A stretch of DNA of 55,668 nt. It comes from Candidatus Baltobacteraceae bacterium. Lineage in GTDB: Bacteria; Vulcanimicrobiota; Vulcanimicrobiia; Vulcanimicrobiales; Vulcanimicrobiaceae. The DNA lies in assembly GCA_036559195.1 (NCBI GenBank), contig DATBTN010000027.1:1-55668 (forward strand), given 5' to 3'. This document shows, piece after piece, positions 41,866-49,831 of this stretch. Under the pieces are notes generated by a model, which was not told where the DNA came from, did not search any database, and was given only the letters and a program-made list of their open reading frames with translations. The position numbers and the translations under genes are program-made. Numbering within the stretch: position 1 is the stretch's first letter; each line of letters opens with the position of its first letter.

Positions 41866-42207
41866 ATGCCGTTGCGCTTCCTCGTTCTGCTCGTCGTCGT
41901 ACTCCTTAGTGCAGCGGGATGCGCTCGCCACCGCGGTCCGACGAGCCCGTCGAGCGCCGCTCCGAGCGGCTCGTTCGATCGCTCCCACGGAAAACTCGTC
42001 TTCGCGGCAAGATGTCAGGCGTGTCACGGCGTCGCCGGGGTGGGCGCCGCGATCGGGCCGGCGCTGCACGCCGAGCGCAAGAAGCATTCGCTCGACGAGG
42101 TTATCGCCATCGTGAGGAATCCCGATCCGCCGATGCCGAGACTCTTTCCGGGACAAATGACGCAGGCCGACGTCGTCGACGTCTCCGCCTACGTGGAATC
42201 GCTGTGA
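41866..42207 (+). CDS. cytochrome c lipoprotein
   Basis: A 113-residue predicted periplasmic cytochrome c. A lipobox LLSAAGC (Cys19) would anchor it to the membrane. A single heme-binding motif CQACH (50-54) is followed by GPALH and the likely Met axial ligand in NPDPPMPRLFPGQMTQ. The small size and one heme suit a class I electron carrier. It overlaps the photolyase start by one base (TGATG), an unusual neighbour for a cytochrome. Confidence 0.92.
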   Translation: MPLRFLVLLVVVLLSAAGCARHRGPTSPSSAAPSGSFDRSHGKLVFAARCQACHGVAGVGAAIGPALHAERKKHSLDEVIAIVRNPDPPMPRLFPGQMTQADVVDVSAYVESL

Positions 42208-43631
42208 TGCCGGCGATCGTCTATCGCTTCGTTCGCGATTTGCGCTTAGACGATCATGCGGGATTGGCGGCGGCAGCCGCCCAGGGCGAGATTCTGCCGG
42301 TTCTGGTGATCGATCGAGCGCTCGAAGAACGCCTCGCGCGTTCGCCGCGGCGGGCGGCGTTTTTCTGCCGGGCGGTCGCCGCGCTCGATGCGCTGCTGCG
42401 CGAACGAGGTGTGGGTTTGATCGTACGTCGCGGCAAGCCGGGGGCGGCACTGCGCGCGATAGCGCGGGCGACCGGCGCGGTCGGGGCCGTTTGGAGCGCG
42501 AGTTACGACCGGACCGGCATGCGCGCGGACGAGCGGCTGCAGTCCGAACTCGAAGAGGCGGGGTTGCTTGGGCTCGCGGTCCACGACGCGCCGGCCGTTC
42601 CGCCGGAAGAAACGGCCGCCGCGCGGCCGTCGGAAGGCGACGGTTACCGCGCGTTCGTGCCCTACTTCGACGTTTGGCGCGATCGCAACGTCGCGTCATA
42701 CGAGGCGCCTCTGCTCCTGCATTTCGCCCGACGCGATCTGCAAAGCGAGCCGCTTCCGACGCCGGGCGAATTCGGTTCGGCGGTGACGCTCGAACCGGAG
42801 ACCGCTGCGCCCGCCGCGGCGCTGCAAACGTTCCTCGACGGTCCGGGCTTGCAGTATGCGGTCGCGGCAAACGTTCCGGCCGAAGATCGCACGTCGCACT
42901 TGGCGGCTCCTCTGTCGTTCGGCACGATAGCGGCACGAACGGTGGTGCGCGAAACGCTGCGGCGCGCGGACGATCCGTTCTTGCTTGCCGAGGAACGCAG
43001 CTCGCTGCGGTTATTTCTGCGCTCGCTCGCGTTGCGCGATTTCTTCCTGCAGCTCGGCTGGTACCATCCGCGTACGGACGATCTGCCGCTGCAGGAGAAG
43101 ATGCACGATTTCGCATTCGCATCGTCGCATCCGGCGCTCGAAGCGTGGCGCAACGGCGAGACGGGCTACCCGCTCGTTGACGCGGGAGTGCGACAACTCC
43201 GCGCGACGGGGTGGATGCATCCGCGGGTACGGGCGATCGCCGCGTCGTTTCTCTGCTTCGATCTCGGCGTCGACTGGCGCGTCGGACGCGCCGCTTGGGA
43301 CGAACTGCTCGTCGAGGACGATCCGGCGATTGCGACCGGCAACTGGCAGTGGATCGCGGGCGTGGGCGCGGACATGGCGCAGTATCCGCGCATTTATAAC
43401 CCGCGCAAGCAGGCCCGCCGGTTCGATCCGCGCGGAACGTACGCGCGCACGTGGGTGAGCGAACTCGCGCACGCGCCTGCGGGAGCGTTGCCGGGCGGTA
43501 CCCGCACGCCCTCGTCGCAACTGAGTCTCGCATTTTTCGCCGCCGACGCCTACCCGCAGCCGGTCGTCGATCACGAACATGCCGCGCGCGAATTTCTAAC
43601 GCGCTACCGAACGCACGTGCGAGCGCGTTAG
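42207..43631 (+). CDS. DNA photolyase (cryptochrome/photolyase family)
   Basis: A 474-residue light-driven DNA repair enzyme. The N-terminal Rossmann domain (VYRFVRDLRLDDHAGL, near 1-130) binds an antenna chromophore. The C-terminal FAD domain has WRNGETGYPLVDAGVRQLRATGWMHPRVR and the adenine-contacting ATGNWQWIAGVGADMAQYPRIYNP. The motifs fit class I CPD photolyases. Which lesion it repairs is not certain from sequence. The ATG overlaps the cytochrome c stop, so both should be on one mRNA. Confidence 0.94.
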   Translation: MPAIVYRFVRDLRLDDHAGLAAAAAQGEILPVLVIDRALEERLARSPRRAAFFCRAVAALDALLRERGVGLIVRRGKPGAALRAIARATGAVGAVWSASYDRTGMRADERLQSELEEAGLLGLAVHDAPAVPPEETAAARPSEGDGYRAFVPYFDVWRDRNVASYEAPLLLHFARRDLQSEPLPTPGEFGSAVTLEPETAAPAAALQTFLDGPGLQYAVAANVPAEDRTSHLAAPLSFGTIAARTVVRETLRRADDPFLLAEERSSLRLFLRSLALRDFFLQLGWYHPRTDDLPLQEKMHDFAFASSHPALEAWRNGETGYPLVDAGVRQLRATGWMHPRVRAIAASFLCFDLGVDWRVGRAAWDELLVEDDPAIATGNWQWIAGVGADMAQYPRIYNPRKQARRFDPRGTYARTWVSELAHAPAGALPGGTRTPSSQLSLAFFAADAYPQPVVDHEHAAREFLTRYRTHVRAR

Positions 43632-43632
43632 A

Positions 43633-44223
43633 TCAAGCGGGCAATTTCTCTTCGAGCCAATCGCCGACGATCGGTACGTTGACGTCGTCGCCGTGCCAGA
43701 CCTTGATACCGAAGTAGACCGAGAGCACCAGGTAGACGGGCAGCATGAAAGCGAGCAGGATCGTCGCGCTGATGTTGATGAGCGGAATGTTGATCAGGAA
43801 CAAAAGAATCGCATACAACCCGGCCATTCCGAGGTTGAATCCGACGGCCTGATACGCTTGCTTGCGCAGCCATTTACTGTGCTTGCGATCGAAGAGCGAG
43901 ATCAACGCGAGAGGCGCGAGCGGAAAACCAAGCGCTACCAGCGCGCGCGATTCGACCGGGTCGGCCGCCTCGGTGACGGTTACCCGCGGCGGTGCCGGCG
44001 CTTGTGTGGCCTGTTGCTGCCACTGCTGGTTCCAAGGCTGGCGTTCGCGCGGCGGAACTTCGCCTGCGATGCCCCGGCGCGTTGCGGCGGCCGCATCGAT
44101 CTTGGCGGCGAGTCGACAACTCGGGCAGGCCCCTTGGCTGTCGCGGCACGTCGCACAAATCGGCTTGCGGCAATCCGTGCACGGCGCGACGGACGGGACG
44201 TTTGAATGAAAGTAGCAATCCAC
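43633..44223 (-). CDS. B-box-like zinc-finger protein with DUF4870-type membrane domain
   Basis: A 196-residue protein in two parts. The N-terminal zinc-binding module has Cys3, His6, Cys15, Cys18, Cys23, Cys26, Cys33 and Cys36 (CYFHSNVPSVAPCTDCRK, then CRDSQGACPSC), a B-box-like ladder. A Gln/Pro-rich linker follows, then three membrane helices near 113-130, 140-160 and 165-180 (KWLRKQAYQAVGFNLGMAGLYAILLFLINIPLI), resembling DUF4870. The start is uncertain: GTG at 44223 begins right before the first ligand; ATG at 44268 and GTG at 44253 are alternatives. The role is unknown. Confidence 0.8.
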   Translation of the reverse strand: MDCYFHSNVPSVAPCTDCRKPICATCRDSQGACPSCRLAAKIDAAAATRRGIAGEVPPRERQPWNQQWQQQATQAPAPPRVTVTEAADPVESRALVALGFPLAPLALISLFDRKHSKWLRKQAYQAVGFNLGMAGLYAILLFLINIPLINISATILLAFMLPVYLVLSVYFGIKVWHGDDVNVPIVGDWLEEKLPA

Positions 44224-44309
44224 GATGTTTTGCTGGCCCCCTTTACCTCTCACGTACCGGCGGCCCATCAAGAGGTTTCACGCCGTCCCGGCGGCAAGCG
44301 TTCGTCTCG

Positions 44310-46070
44310 ATGACCCGTAACGAAACCCTCCGGCGCCTGGCGGGCGAAGCACGACCGTACTATCCGCGCTTGGCCGTTGCCATGCTGTTGGGAACCCTCG
44401 CCGGCCTCTCGAGTCTGGTCGCACCCTGGGGCTTCAAAGTCCTCATCAACGAGGTGCTGGTCGGCGCCGGAGCGTCGAAGCCCGCCAACGTTCGCGAACT
44501 CTATATCGTACTCGCGGCGATCTTTGGCGCCATGATGCTCGGGGCGATCGCCACGTACGGGCAAACGTATATAACGGCTTGGAGCGGCCAGCATCTGATC
44601 GCGCGAATGCGCGTCGCGCTCTTCGATCGCGTCATGCATCTGCCGCTCGCCGAGTTCGACAAGTGGCGGCCGGGCGAACTGATCTCGAGATTTTCGACGG
44701 ACCTGCAATTAATGACCGATGCGGTGAGCATCAGCGTTCCGCAATTGGTCGTCAATACGGTGACGTTTCTCTCGTCTTTCATCTTCATGATCTACATCGA
44801 CTGGCTGCTGACGCTCTCACTCATCGTTATCGCTCCGCTCGTGTCGTTCGCCGTCTCGCGCTTTCAAAAACTCATCTCGAGCAGCACGACCGGCGCGCAG
44901 ATGCGGATCGCCGACCTGAACGCAAACCTCGCCGAAGCGCTCGGCGGCGAACGCATCATTAAGTCTTTCAACCGGGAAACGTACGAAACGCAGCGCTTCT
45001 CGCGGCGCAACGACGATTATTTCGGCACGTACATGAAACTCACGCAGTTCATCCAAACGCAGCCGCTGGTGCTCTCGGTCTTGATGATCTCGGCGATCGT
45101 CTTCATCATCTATCTCTCGGTGCACGAAGTGATCGTCTCGCACCGCTTAAACGTGGGCCAGATCTTCGAGTATTGGGCGTTGCTGGTCAATCTCATCAAT
45201 CCGATGAACCGCTTCGCCGCGTTCGTCGGCGACATCGCGAAAGCGCTCGTTGGAGCGGGACGCATCTACGAGGTGCTCGATCTTCCAGTCGAGCGCGCGG
45301 ACAAACCGGGTGCGCGATCGCTCGGTGCGGCTCGCGGACGTATCGCGTTCGATCGCGTGCATTTCTCGTACGGCCTCGGCGAACGCTCGGCGCTCGAAGA
45401 CGTCAGCGCCGTGATCGAGGCCGGCGAGGTCGTCGCCCTGGTCGGGCCGTCGGGCGCCGGCAAGACGACGATCGTGAATATGGTTCCGCGGTTTTACGAG
45501 CCGCAATCGGGACGGATATTGCTCGACGACGTCGATCTCTCGGATATCCGTCTGAACGATCTGCGCGCGGCGATCGGCATCGTTCCGCAGGAAGCGCAGC
45601 TCTTCCGCGGCTCGATCGCGGAGAACATCCGGTACGGCCGCCTGGAGGCCACCGACGAGGAAGTTCGGCGAGCCGCCCGCGAGGCCAACGCCGAGGAATT
45701 CGTCCTCGAATTTCCCGAGGGGTATGCGACCGAGGTCGGCGAGCGGGGAGCCCGCCTCTCCGGCGGACAACGCCAGCGCATCTCGATCGCGCGGGCGATC
45801 CTGCGGGATCCGCGCATCCTGATCCTAGACGAAGCGACGAGCGCCCTGGACAGCCACTCCGAGGCGCTCATCGAGCAGGCCCTCGATCGGCTGCTGCCCG
45901 GCCGAACGACGCTGATCATCGCCCACCGGCTATCCACGATCCGGCGGGCCCACAAGATCCTCTATATCGAGCAAGGGCGCGTCCTCGAAATGGGCACGCA
46001 CGACGCACTGCTCGCGGCCGGCGGGGCCTACGCCGCCCTCCACGCGCGCCAATTTGCGGGGGCTCAATAA
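44310..46070 (+). CDS. ABC-type exporter, MsbA-like (membrane and ATPase domains fused)
   Basis: A 586-residue half-transporter that would act as a homodimer in the inner membrane. Six membrane helices (about 20-300) are followed by the nucleotide-binding domain: Walker A GPSGAGKT (379-386), signature LSGGQ (483-487), Walker B ILILDEATSALD, and the H-loop IIAHRLSTIRRA. The overall pattern is that of MsbA/lipid- or multidrug-type exporters. The substrate is not deducible; a lipid-A or lipid flippase role would suit a diderm. It is divergent from the zinc-finger gene, and the start at 44310 was chosen for family length. Confidence 0.92.
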   Translation: MTRNETLRRLAGEARPYYPRLAVAMLLGTLAGLSSLVAPWGFKVLINEVLVGAGASKPANVRELYIVLAAIFGAMMLGAIATYGQTYITAWSGQHLIARMRVALFDRVMHLPLAEFDKWRPGELISRFSTDLQLMTDAVSISVPQLVVNTVTFLSSFIFMIYIDWLLTLSLIVIAPLVSFAVSRFQKLISSSTTGAQMRIADLNANLAEALGGERIIKSFNRETYETQRFSRRNDDYFGTYMKLTQFIQTQPLVLSVLMISAIVFIIYLSVHEVIVSHRLNVGQIFEYWALLVNLINPMNRFAAFVGDIAKALVGAGRIYEVLDLPVERADKPGARSLGAARGRIAFDRVHFSYGLGERSALEDVSAVIEAGEVVALVGPSGAGKTTIVNMVPRFYEPQSGRILLDDVDLSDIRLNDLRAAIGIVPQEAQLFRGSIAENIRYGRLEATDEEVRRAAREANAEEFVLEFPEGYATEVGERGARLSGGQRQRISIARAILRDPRILILDEATSALDSHSEALIEQALDRLLPGRTTLIIAHRLSTIRRAHKILYIEQGRVLEMGTHDALLAAGGAYAALHARQFAGAQ

Positions 46071-46091
46071 TCGCCCGAGCCCGGCCGATAC
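46064..46091 (+). promoter_or_regulatory. candidate sigma28-like promoter for flgB
   Basis: TCAA (46064-46067), 16 bases, then GCCGATAC (46084-46091) matches the flagellar sigma28/sigmaD pattern with the same 16-base spacing as the stronger site at 47362. The -35 half is off consensus (TAAA expected). It overlaps the ABC-transporter stop codon and lies only 9 bases before the flgB ATG, so transcripts would be almost leaderless. Moderate to low support. Confidence 0.35.
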
Positions 46092-46100
46092 GGTTAAGTG

Positions 46101-46538
46101 ATGAGCGACATCAGTGCTTTGAGTTTCGGCTCGTCGATCGATCTGCTTTCCAACGCCATGAACGGCGCCGGCATGGAGCACGACGCGATCGCCCAGAACA
46201 TCGCAAACGTCGACACGCCGAATTATAAGCGGCAGAACGTTTCGTTTCGCGAAGCGCTCGCGGCGACGCAGGCGCCCTCGGCCGATTCGGGCACGCTGAC
46301 GCTAGCGACCGACGACGCTCGCCAATTCGATATCGGCGGCGCGCAGTCCAGCCAAGCCTTCGATCCGCAAACGCAAACCGATACGACCCGCGCGATGCGC
46401 ACCGACGGCAACAACGTCGATATCGATCAAGAGATGGCCGAACTCTCGCAAAATTCCGGGTATTCCCAAACGATGGCGCAGCTGCTGCAGGTGCAATTCA
46501 TGCGCCTGCGCGAGGCGATTACGGAGCAACCGAAATAA
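46101..46538 (+). CDS. flgB: flagellar basal-body rod protein FlgB
   Basis: FlgB is a proximal rod subunit. The 145-residue protein has the rod/hook family N-terminal motif HDAIAQNIANVDTPNYKRQNVSF and ends with the typical FlgB C-terminal helix EMAELSQNSGYSQTMAQLLQVQFMRLREAI. The ATG at 46101 is preferred; an in-frame GTG starts one codon earlier. flgC begins on the last base of its stop codon (TAATG). The flgB-flgC-fliE order is conserved across bacteria. Confidence 0.96.
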   Translation: MSDISALSFGSSIDLLSNAMNGAGMEHDAIAQNIANVDTPNYKRQNVSFREALAATQAPSADSGTLTLATDDARQFDIGGAQSSQAFDPQTQTDTTRAMRTDGNNVDIDQEMAELSQNSGYSQTMAQLLQVQFMRLREAITEQPK

Positions 46539-46996
46539 TGGGTTTTTACGATTCGATCGAGATCAGCTCGTCGGGTCTCTCCGCCGAACGGCTCGCCATG
46601 GACGTGATCGCGAACAACATCGCGAACGCGAACACGACGCACACGCCGCAGGGCGGCGCCTTCAAACGCCAGCTCGTGGTTTTCGCCGAGAAGCCGGGCG
46701 CGACGCCGGGAACGGGCGCCGGAGCGGATCCGGGCGCGCCGAGCGGCGACGGATCGGCCGGTCAATCCGGAGTTGAAGCGGTCGGTATCGTGCAGGACCA
46801 AAGCCCCGATCGATTGGTTTTCGATCCGAGCAACCCCGATGCGGACGGTCGCGGCTACGTGCACTATCCCAACATCTCGGTCGTCAAAGAGATGGTCGAC
46901 ATGATGGCGGCCTCGCGCGCCTATCAAGCAAACGTCACCGCGATTCAAGAAGCGCGTACCGCCGACTCGGCCACCCTCGGATTGCTGCGGAGTTAA
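46538..46996 (+). CDS. flgC: flagellar basal-body rod protein FlgC
   Basis: FlgC is a rod subunit stacked on FlgB. The 152-residue protein has SSSGLSAERLAMDVIANNIANANTT and the C-terminal family motif PNISVVKEMVDMMAASRAYQANVTAIQEAR. A Gly/Ala-rich insertion (about 55-85) lengthens the middle. It overlaps flgB by one base. fliE follows after 6 bases. Confidence 0.97.
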   Translation: MGFYDSIEISSSGLSAERLAMDVIANNIANANTTHTPQGGAFKRQLVVFAEKPGATPGTGAGADPGAPSGDGSAGQSGVEAVGIVQDQSPDRLVFDPSNPDADGRGYVHYPNISVVKEMVDMMAASRAYQANVTAIQEARTADSATLGLLRS

Positions 46997-47002
46997 ACGA
47001 TC

Positions 47003-47350
47003 GTGAATATCGATACCGACTATCGCGCCGCGATGAGCAGCATCGTGCCCGGCACCTTCGCGCCCGATATCGCGGGTTCGAACGCTCCGTTGACGCAGCC
47101 GCTCGACGGCGGCGTGGCCGGGGCGACGGGAGTCTCGTTCAAAGACACCGTGAAATCGATGCTCGCCGACGTCAACGACAAGATGGCCACCTCGGATCAG
47201 CTCAGCGCGGATCTGGCGACCGGCAAGACCAACGACGTCAATAAGGTCGTGACCTCGGTAGAAGAGGCGAATCTGTCGATGCAGTTCACGCTCGCGATCC
47301 GCAACAAGCTGCTCGATGCGTACACGGAAATTTCCCGGATGCAGATGTAA
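47003..47350 (+). CDS. fliE: flagellar hook-basal body complex protein FliE
   Basis: FliE links the MS ring to the rod. The 115-residue protein has VSFKDTVKSMLADVNDKMATSDQLSADLATGKTNDVNKVVTSVEEANLSMQFTLAIRNKLLDAYTEISRMQM, the whole length of the family domain, ending at the canonical RMQM/RMQI. The N-terminus (about 1-45) is longer and less conserved. It starts with GTG and closes the first flagellar gene block. A 157-base gap then holds a promoter and leader. Confidence 0.96.
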   Translation: MNIDTDYRAAMSSIVPGTFAPDIAGSNAPLTQPLDGGVAGATGVSFKDTVKSMLADVNDKMATSDQLSADLATGKTNDVNKVVTSVEEANLSMQFTLAIRNKLLDAYTEISRMQM

Positions 47351-47361
47351 TAGGCATCCCC

Positions 47362-47389
47362 TAAAACTCCCGGCAGAGTCTGCCGATAG
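47362..47389 (+). promoter_or_regulatory. sigma28 (FliA/SigD)-type promoter upstream of flgF
   Basis: TAAA (47362-47365), a 16-base spacer and GCCGATAG (47382-47389) match the sigma28/sigmaD consensus TAAA-N14-16-GCCGATAA/T at nearly every position. It lies 12 bases past the fliE stop and 119 bases before flgF, the largest gap in the flagellar block. It would drive flgF onward as a separate unit. Predicted from sequence only; strong by pattern. Confidence 0.65.
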
Positions 47390-47507
47390 TAGAAGAGAAC
47401 GCGGCCGGACTGCCCTTCGCACGGGGTGGGGGCCGCGGTGGAACCTGACCGATTGACGGTTCCACACGTACGTCAAAGTACAACCACACCGTGCGGAGGT
47501 TTTTATT
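47390..47507 (+). promoter_or_regulatory. structured 5' leader of the flgF unit
   Basis: Downstream of the promoter are two possible hairpins: GCGGCC...GGCCGC (47401-47436) and a 7-bp stem TGGAACC/GGTTCCA (47439-47464). Neither is followed by a T run, so they are not intrinsic terminators as they stand. A GGAGG binding site at 47495-47499 precedes the TTG start of flgF. I do not recognise a known riboswitch here; a regulatory role is inference. Confidence 0.35.
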
Positions 47508-48299
47508 TTGGTACGTGGGCTCTACACGGCAGCGGCCGGGGCACTCGTGGCGCAGTCGCAAGCGGACGTGATCGCGAATAATCTCGCGAACGTGAACACG
47601 AGCGGCTTCAAGCAGACGCTCTTGCAAGTTGCCTCGGCGCCGGAGATGGGCGTCTACCGCTTTCAAACCGAGCCCGGCCAGGACTCCGGCAAACGCACGC
47701 CCGGAATTCCGACGCAGCAATACGTCGGCGCGCTCGGCACGGGCTCGCAGGTCTACGATACGCCGGCGCAGTTCGGTCAGGGCGCGCTCGAGCAGACGGG
47801 CAACGATCTCGACCTCGCGATTCAAGGCGACGCATTCTTCGCGGTGCAGACGCCCGCCGGCGTTCGCTACACGCGCGACGGTCAGTTCGCGCGCGGCCCC
47901 CAAGGCGATCTCGTCACGATGGACGGTAACCGCGTGCTCGGCCGCAACGGCCCGATCGTTTTGCCGCCGGGTGAGATTCACATTGGGTCCGACGGTTCGA
48001 TCGCTGCGGGGGCGCGGCAGGTCGACCAACTGCGCGTCGTGCAGTTCGCGAATCTTTCGGCACTTCGCCCCGAAGGCGACAATCATTTCGCCGACACGGG
48101 CGCCGCGCGCCCGGCGCTGGCGACCACCTCGACCGTTAACCAGGGCTTCCTGGAGAAGAGCAACGCGAACGTGGTGCGCTCAATGGTCGATCTGATCACC
48201 GCGCAGCGCTGGTTCGAAGCCAACGAAAAAGTCATCCAAACCGAAGATCAAGCAACCGGCCTGGTCATTGCCAACGTCGGCCGCAGCACGGGCCAATAA
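47508..48299 (+). CDS. flgF: flagellar rod protein FlgF (FlgF/FlgG family)
   Basis: A 263-residue rod subunit. VRGLYTAAAGALVAQSQADVIANNLANVNTSGFKQ is the rod family N-terminus; GNDLDLAIQGDAFFAVQTPAGVRYTRDGQF and the C-terminal NQGFLEKSNANVVRSMVDLITAQRWFEANEKVIQTED are shared by FlgF and FlgG. I name it FlgF because it precedes a clearer FlgG and has the shorter, more divergent core. The TTG start follows GGAGG at a good distance. It is the first gene after the sigma28-like promoter. Confidence 0.9.
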   Translation: MVRGLYTAAAGALVAQSQADVIANNLANVNTSGFKQTLLQVASAPEMGVYRFQTEPGQDSGKRTPGIPTQQYVGALGTGSQVYDTPAQFGQGALEQTGNDLDLAIQGDAFFAVQTPAGVRYTRDGQFARGPQGDLVTMDGNRVLGRNGPIVLPPGEIHIGSDGSIAAGARQVDQLRVVQFANLSALRPEGDNHFADTGAARPALATTSTVNQGFLEKSNANVVRSMVDLITAQRWFEANEKVIQTEDQATGLVIANVGRSTGQ

Positions 48300-48314
48300 G
48301 GAAGCACACCGATC

Positions 48315-49106
48315 ATGATGCGAGCACTCTACTCCTCGGCGACCGGCATGGAAGCCCAACAATACCAAATGGACACGATCTCCAATAACTTGGCGAACGT
48401 GAACACCACGGGCTTTCGCCGCAACGAAGCGCGTTTTCAAGACTTGGTCTATCAGGAGCTGCGCGGCCCGGGTTCGCCCGTCGGCGCGAGCGTCGTGCCG
48501 GTCGGCCAAGACGTCGGCTTGGGCGTGAAGATCGGCTCGTCGGAGAAGATCTTTACGCAAGGCACGCTGCAGCAGACCGACAATCCGCTCGATCTCGCCG
48601 TGCAGGGCGACGGGTTCTTCCAAGTCACGATGCCGGACGGCACGACGTCGTACACCCGTGACGGCTCGTTCAAGCGCGATGCCAACGGATCGCTCGTTAC
48701 CGCCGACGGCTACTTCGTGCAGCCGCAAATCACGATTCCGCAGAACGCGCAGGCGCTGCAAGTCGGCCAAGACGGCACGGTAACGGCCACGGTGCCCGGC
48801 TCGAACCTGCCGCAACAGCTCGGACAGATTCAGCTCGCACGCTTCGTTAACGCCGCGGGACTCTCGCCCATCGGCGGTCACAATCTGTACACGCAAACGG
48901 CGGCCTCGGGCGCGCCGATCGTCTCGAACGCGGGCCTTAACGGCACGGGCAACATTCAGGGCGGCTACTTGGAGAACTCCAACGTCCAAGTCGTTCAAGA
49001 GATCGTGAACATGATCGTCGCGCAGCGCGCGTACGAAGCCAACTCCAAAGCGATCAGCACCGCGGACCAGATGCTGCAGACCGCAGTTCAGACGAAGAGT
49101 CCGTAG
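48315..49106 (+). CDS. flgG: flagellar distal rod protein FlgG
   Basis: FlgG forms the distal rod. The 263-residue protein starts MMRALYSSATGMEAQQYQMDTISNNLANVNTTGFRRNEARFQDLVYQ, with TTGFRRNEARFQDL marking FlgG. GYLENSNVQVVQEIVNMIVAQRAYEANSKAISTADQML is the complete C-terminal motif. The length is the family norm. flgA begins on the last base of its stop region (TAGTG). Confidence 0.96.
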   Translation: MMRALYSSATGMEAQQYQMDTISNNLANVNTTGFRRNEARFQDLVYQELRGPGSPVGASVVPVGQDVGLGVKIGSSEKIFTQGTLQQTDNPLDLAVQGDGFFQVTMPDGTTSYTRDGSFKRDANGSLVTADGYFVQPQITIPQNAQALQVGQDGTVTATVPGSNLPQQLGQIQLARFVNAAGLSPIGGHNLYTQTAASGAPIVSNAGLNGTGNIQGGYLENSNVQVVQEIVNMIVAQRAYEANSKAISTADQMLQTAVQTKSP

Positions 49107-49831
49107 TGAACGCCGCGCGCTCGCTCGCCGTCGCGATCCTCGCCGGCCTCGTTGCCCTCGCCCCGGTTACCGCGCTCGCGCGGCAATTCGGCGAGCAGCG
49201 CGTGGCCGGCTCGCGGATCGCCGCGGTTGCGTTGCGCGCGCTGCATGCCTTACCGAGCGACGCGATGCGATCGTACGTCGCCGCCTCGGATATGCCCGAC
49301 CAGGTCGTCGCGCCGGGGCGCGTCGGACTTCAAGTAGGCACGCCGATCGTGACGGCAAGTTTCGTCAACGTTCCGGTGGCGATTTCGATCGACGGAAAGG
49401 TCGACCGCACGGTCTTTGCCGGCTTCCGCGTTCAATCGTACGTTGAAACCGCCGTAGCCGCCCGCGACCTGCCGCCGGGCAGCGTGCTCGGCCTCGACGA
49501 TTTGGTGCTGGCTCGCGTTCCGTACGCGGGGCGGCCTGCCAATGGGGTCGACGTGCTCGTCGGCCGCAAGATTAACGGTACCGTCCTCAAGGGCGAGCCC
49601 ATTCCGGTCGAAGTGACGGTAGAGAACCAAATCGTCAAACCCGGCTCGACCGTCATGATGATCGTACGCGACGATGGGGCTGCCGTCACCGCCGATTGTA
49701 TCGCGCGGACCGGCGGCGGGCTCGGCGACACGGTCTCGGTCTACAACCCGCAGACGAACAAGGGTCTTACCGGCACCGTGACGGCGCCGGGTACCGTGGA
49801 ACTCGACATCTCTGGAGGCGACACCCAGTGA
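49106..49831 (+). CDS. flgA: flagellar P-ring assembly chaperone FlgA
   Basis: FlgA is the periplasmic chaperone for P-ring assembly. The 241-residue protein has a signal peptide ending ALA near residue 25 and a SAF domain (about 105-170: VETAVAARDLPPGSVLGLDDLVLARVPYAG, then LVGRKINGTVLKGEPI). The C-terminal GDTVSVYNPQTNKGLTGTVTAPGTVEL is the family ending. It overlaps flgG by one base and flgH by four (GTGA), so the ring genes are translated together. Confidence 0.92.
   Translation: MNAARSLAVAILAGLVALAPVTALARQFGEQRVAGSRIAAVALRALHALPSDAMRSYVAASDMPDQVVAPGRVGLQVGTPIVTASFVNVPVAISIDGKVDRTVFAGFRVQSYVETAVAARDLPPGSVLGLDDLVLARVPYAGRPANGVDVLVGRKINGTVLKGEPIPVEVTVENQIVKPGSTVMMIVRDDGAAVTADCIARTGGGLGDTVSVYNPQTNKGLTGTVTAPGTVELDISGGDTQ

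Noticed and set aside
41815-43533. Minus-strand open frame of 572 codons
   Set aside because: It is antisense to cytochrome c and photolyase and is dominated by Arg, Pro and Ser, as expected of a shadow frame.
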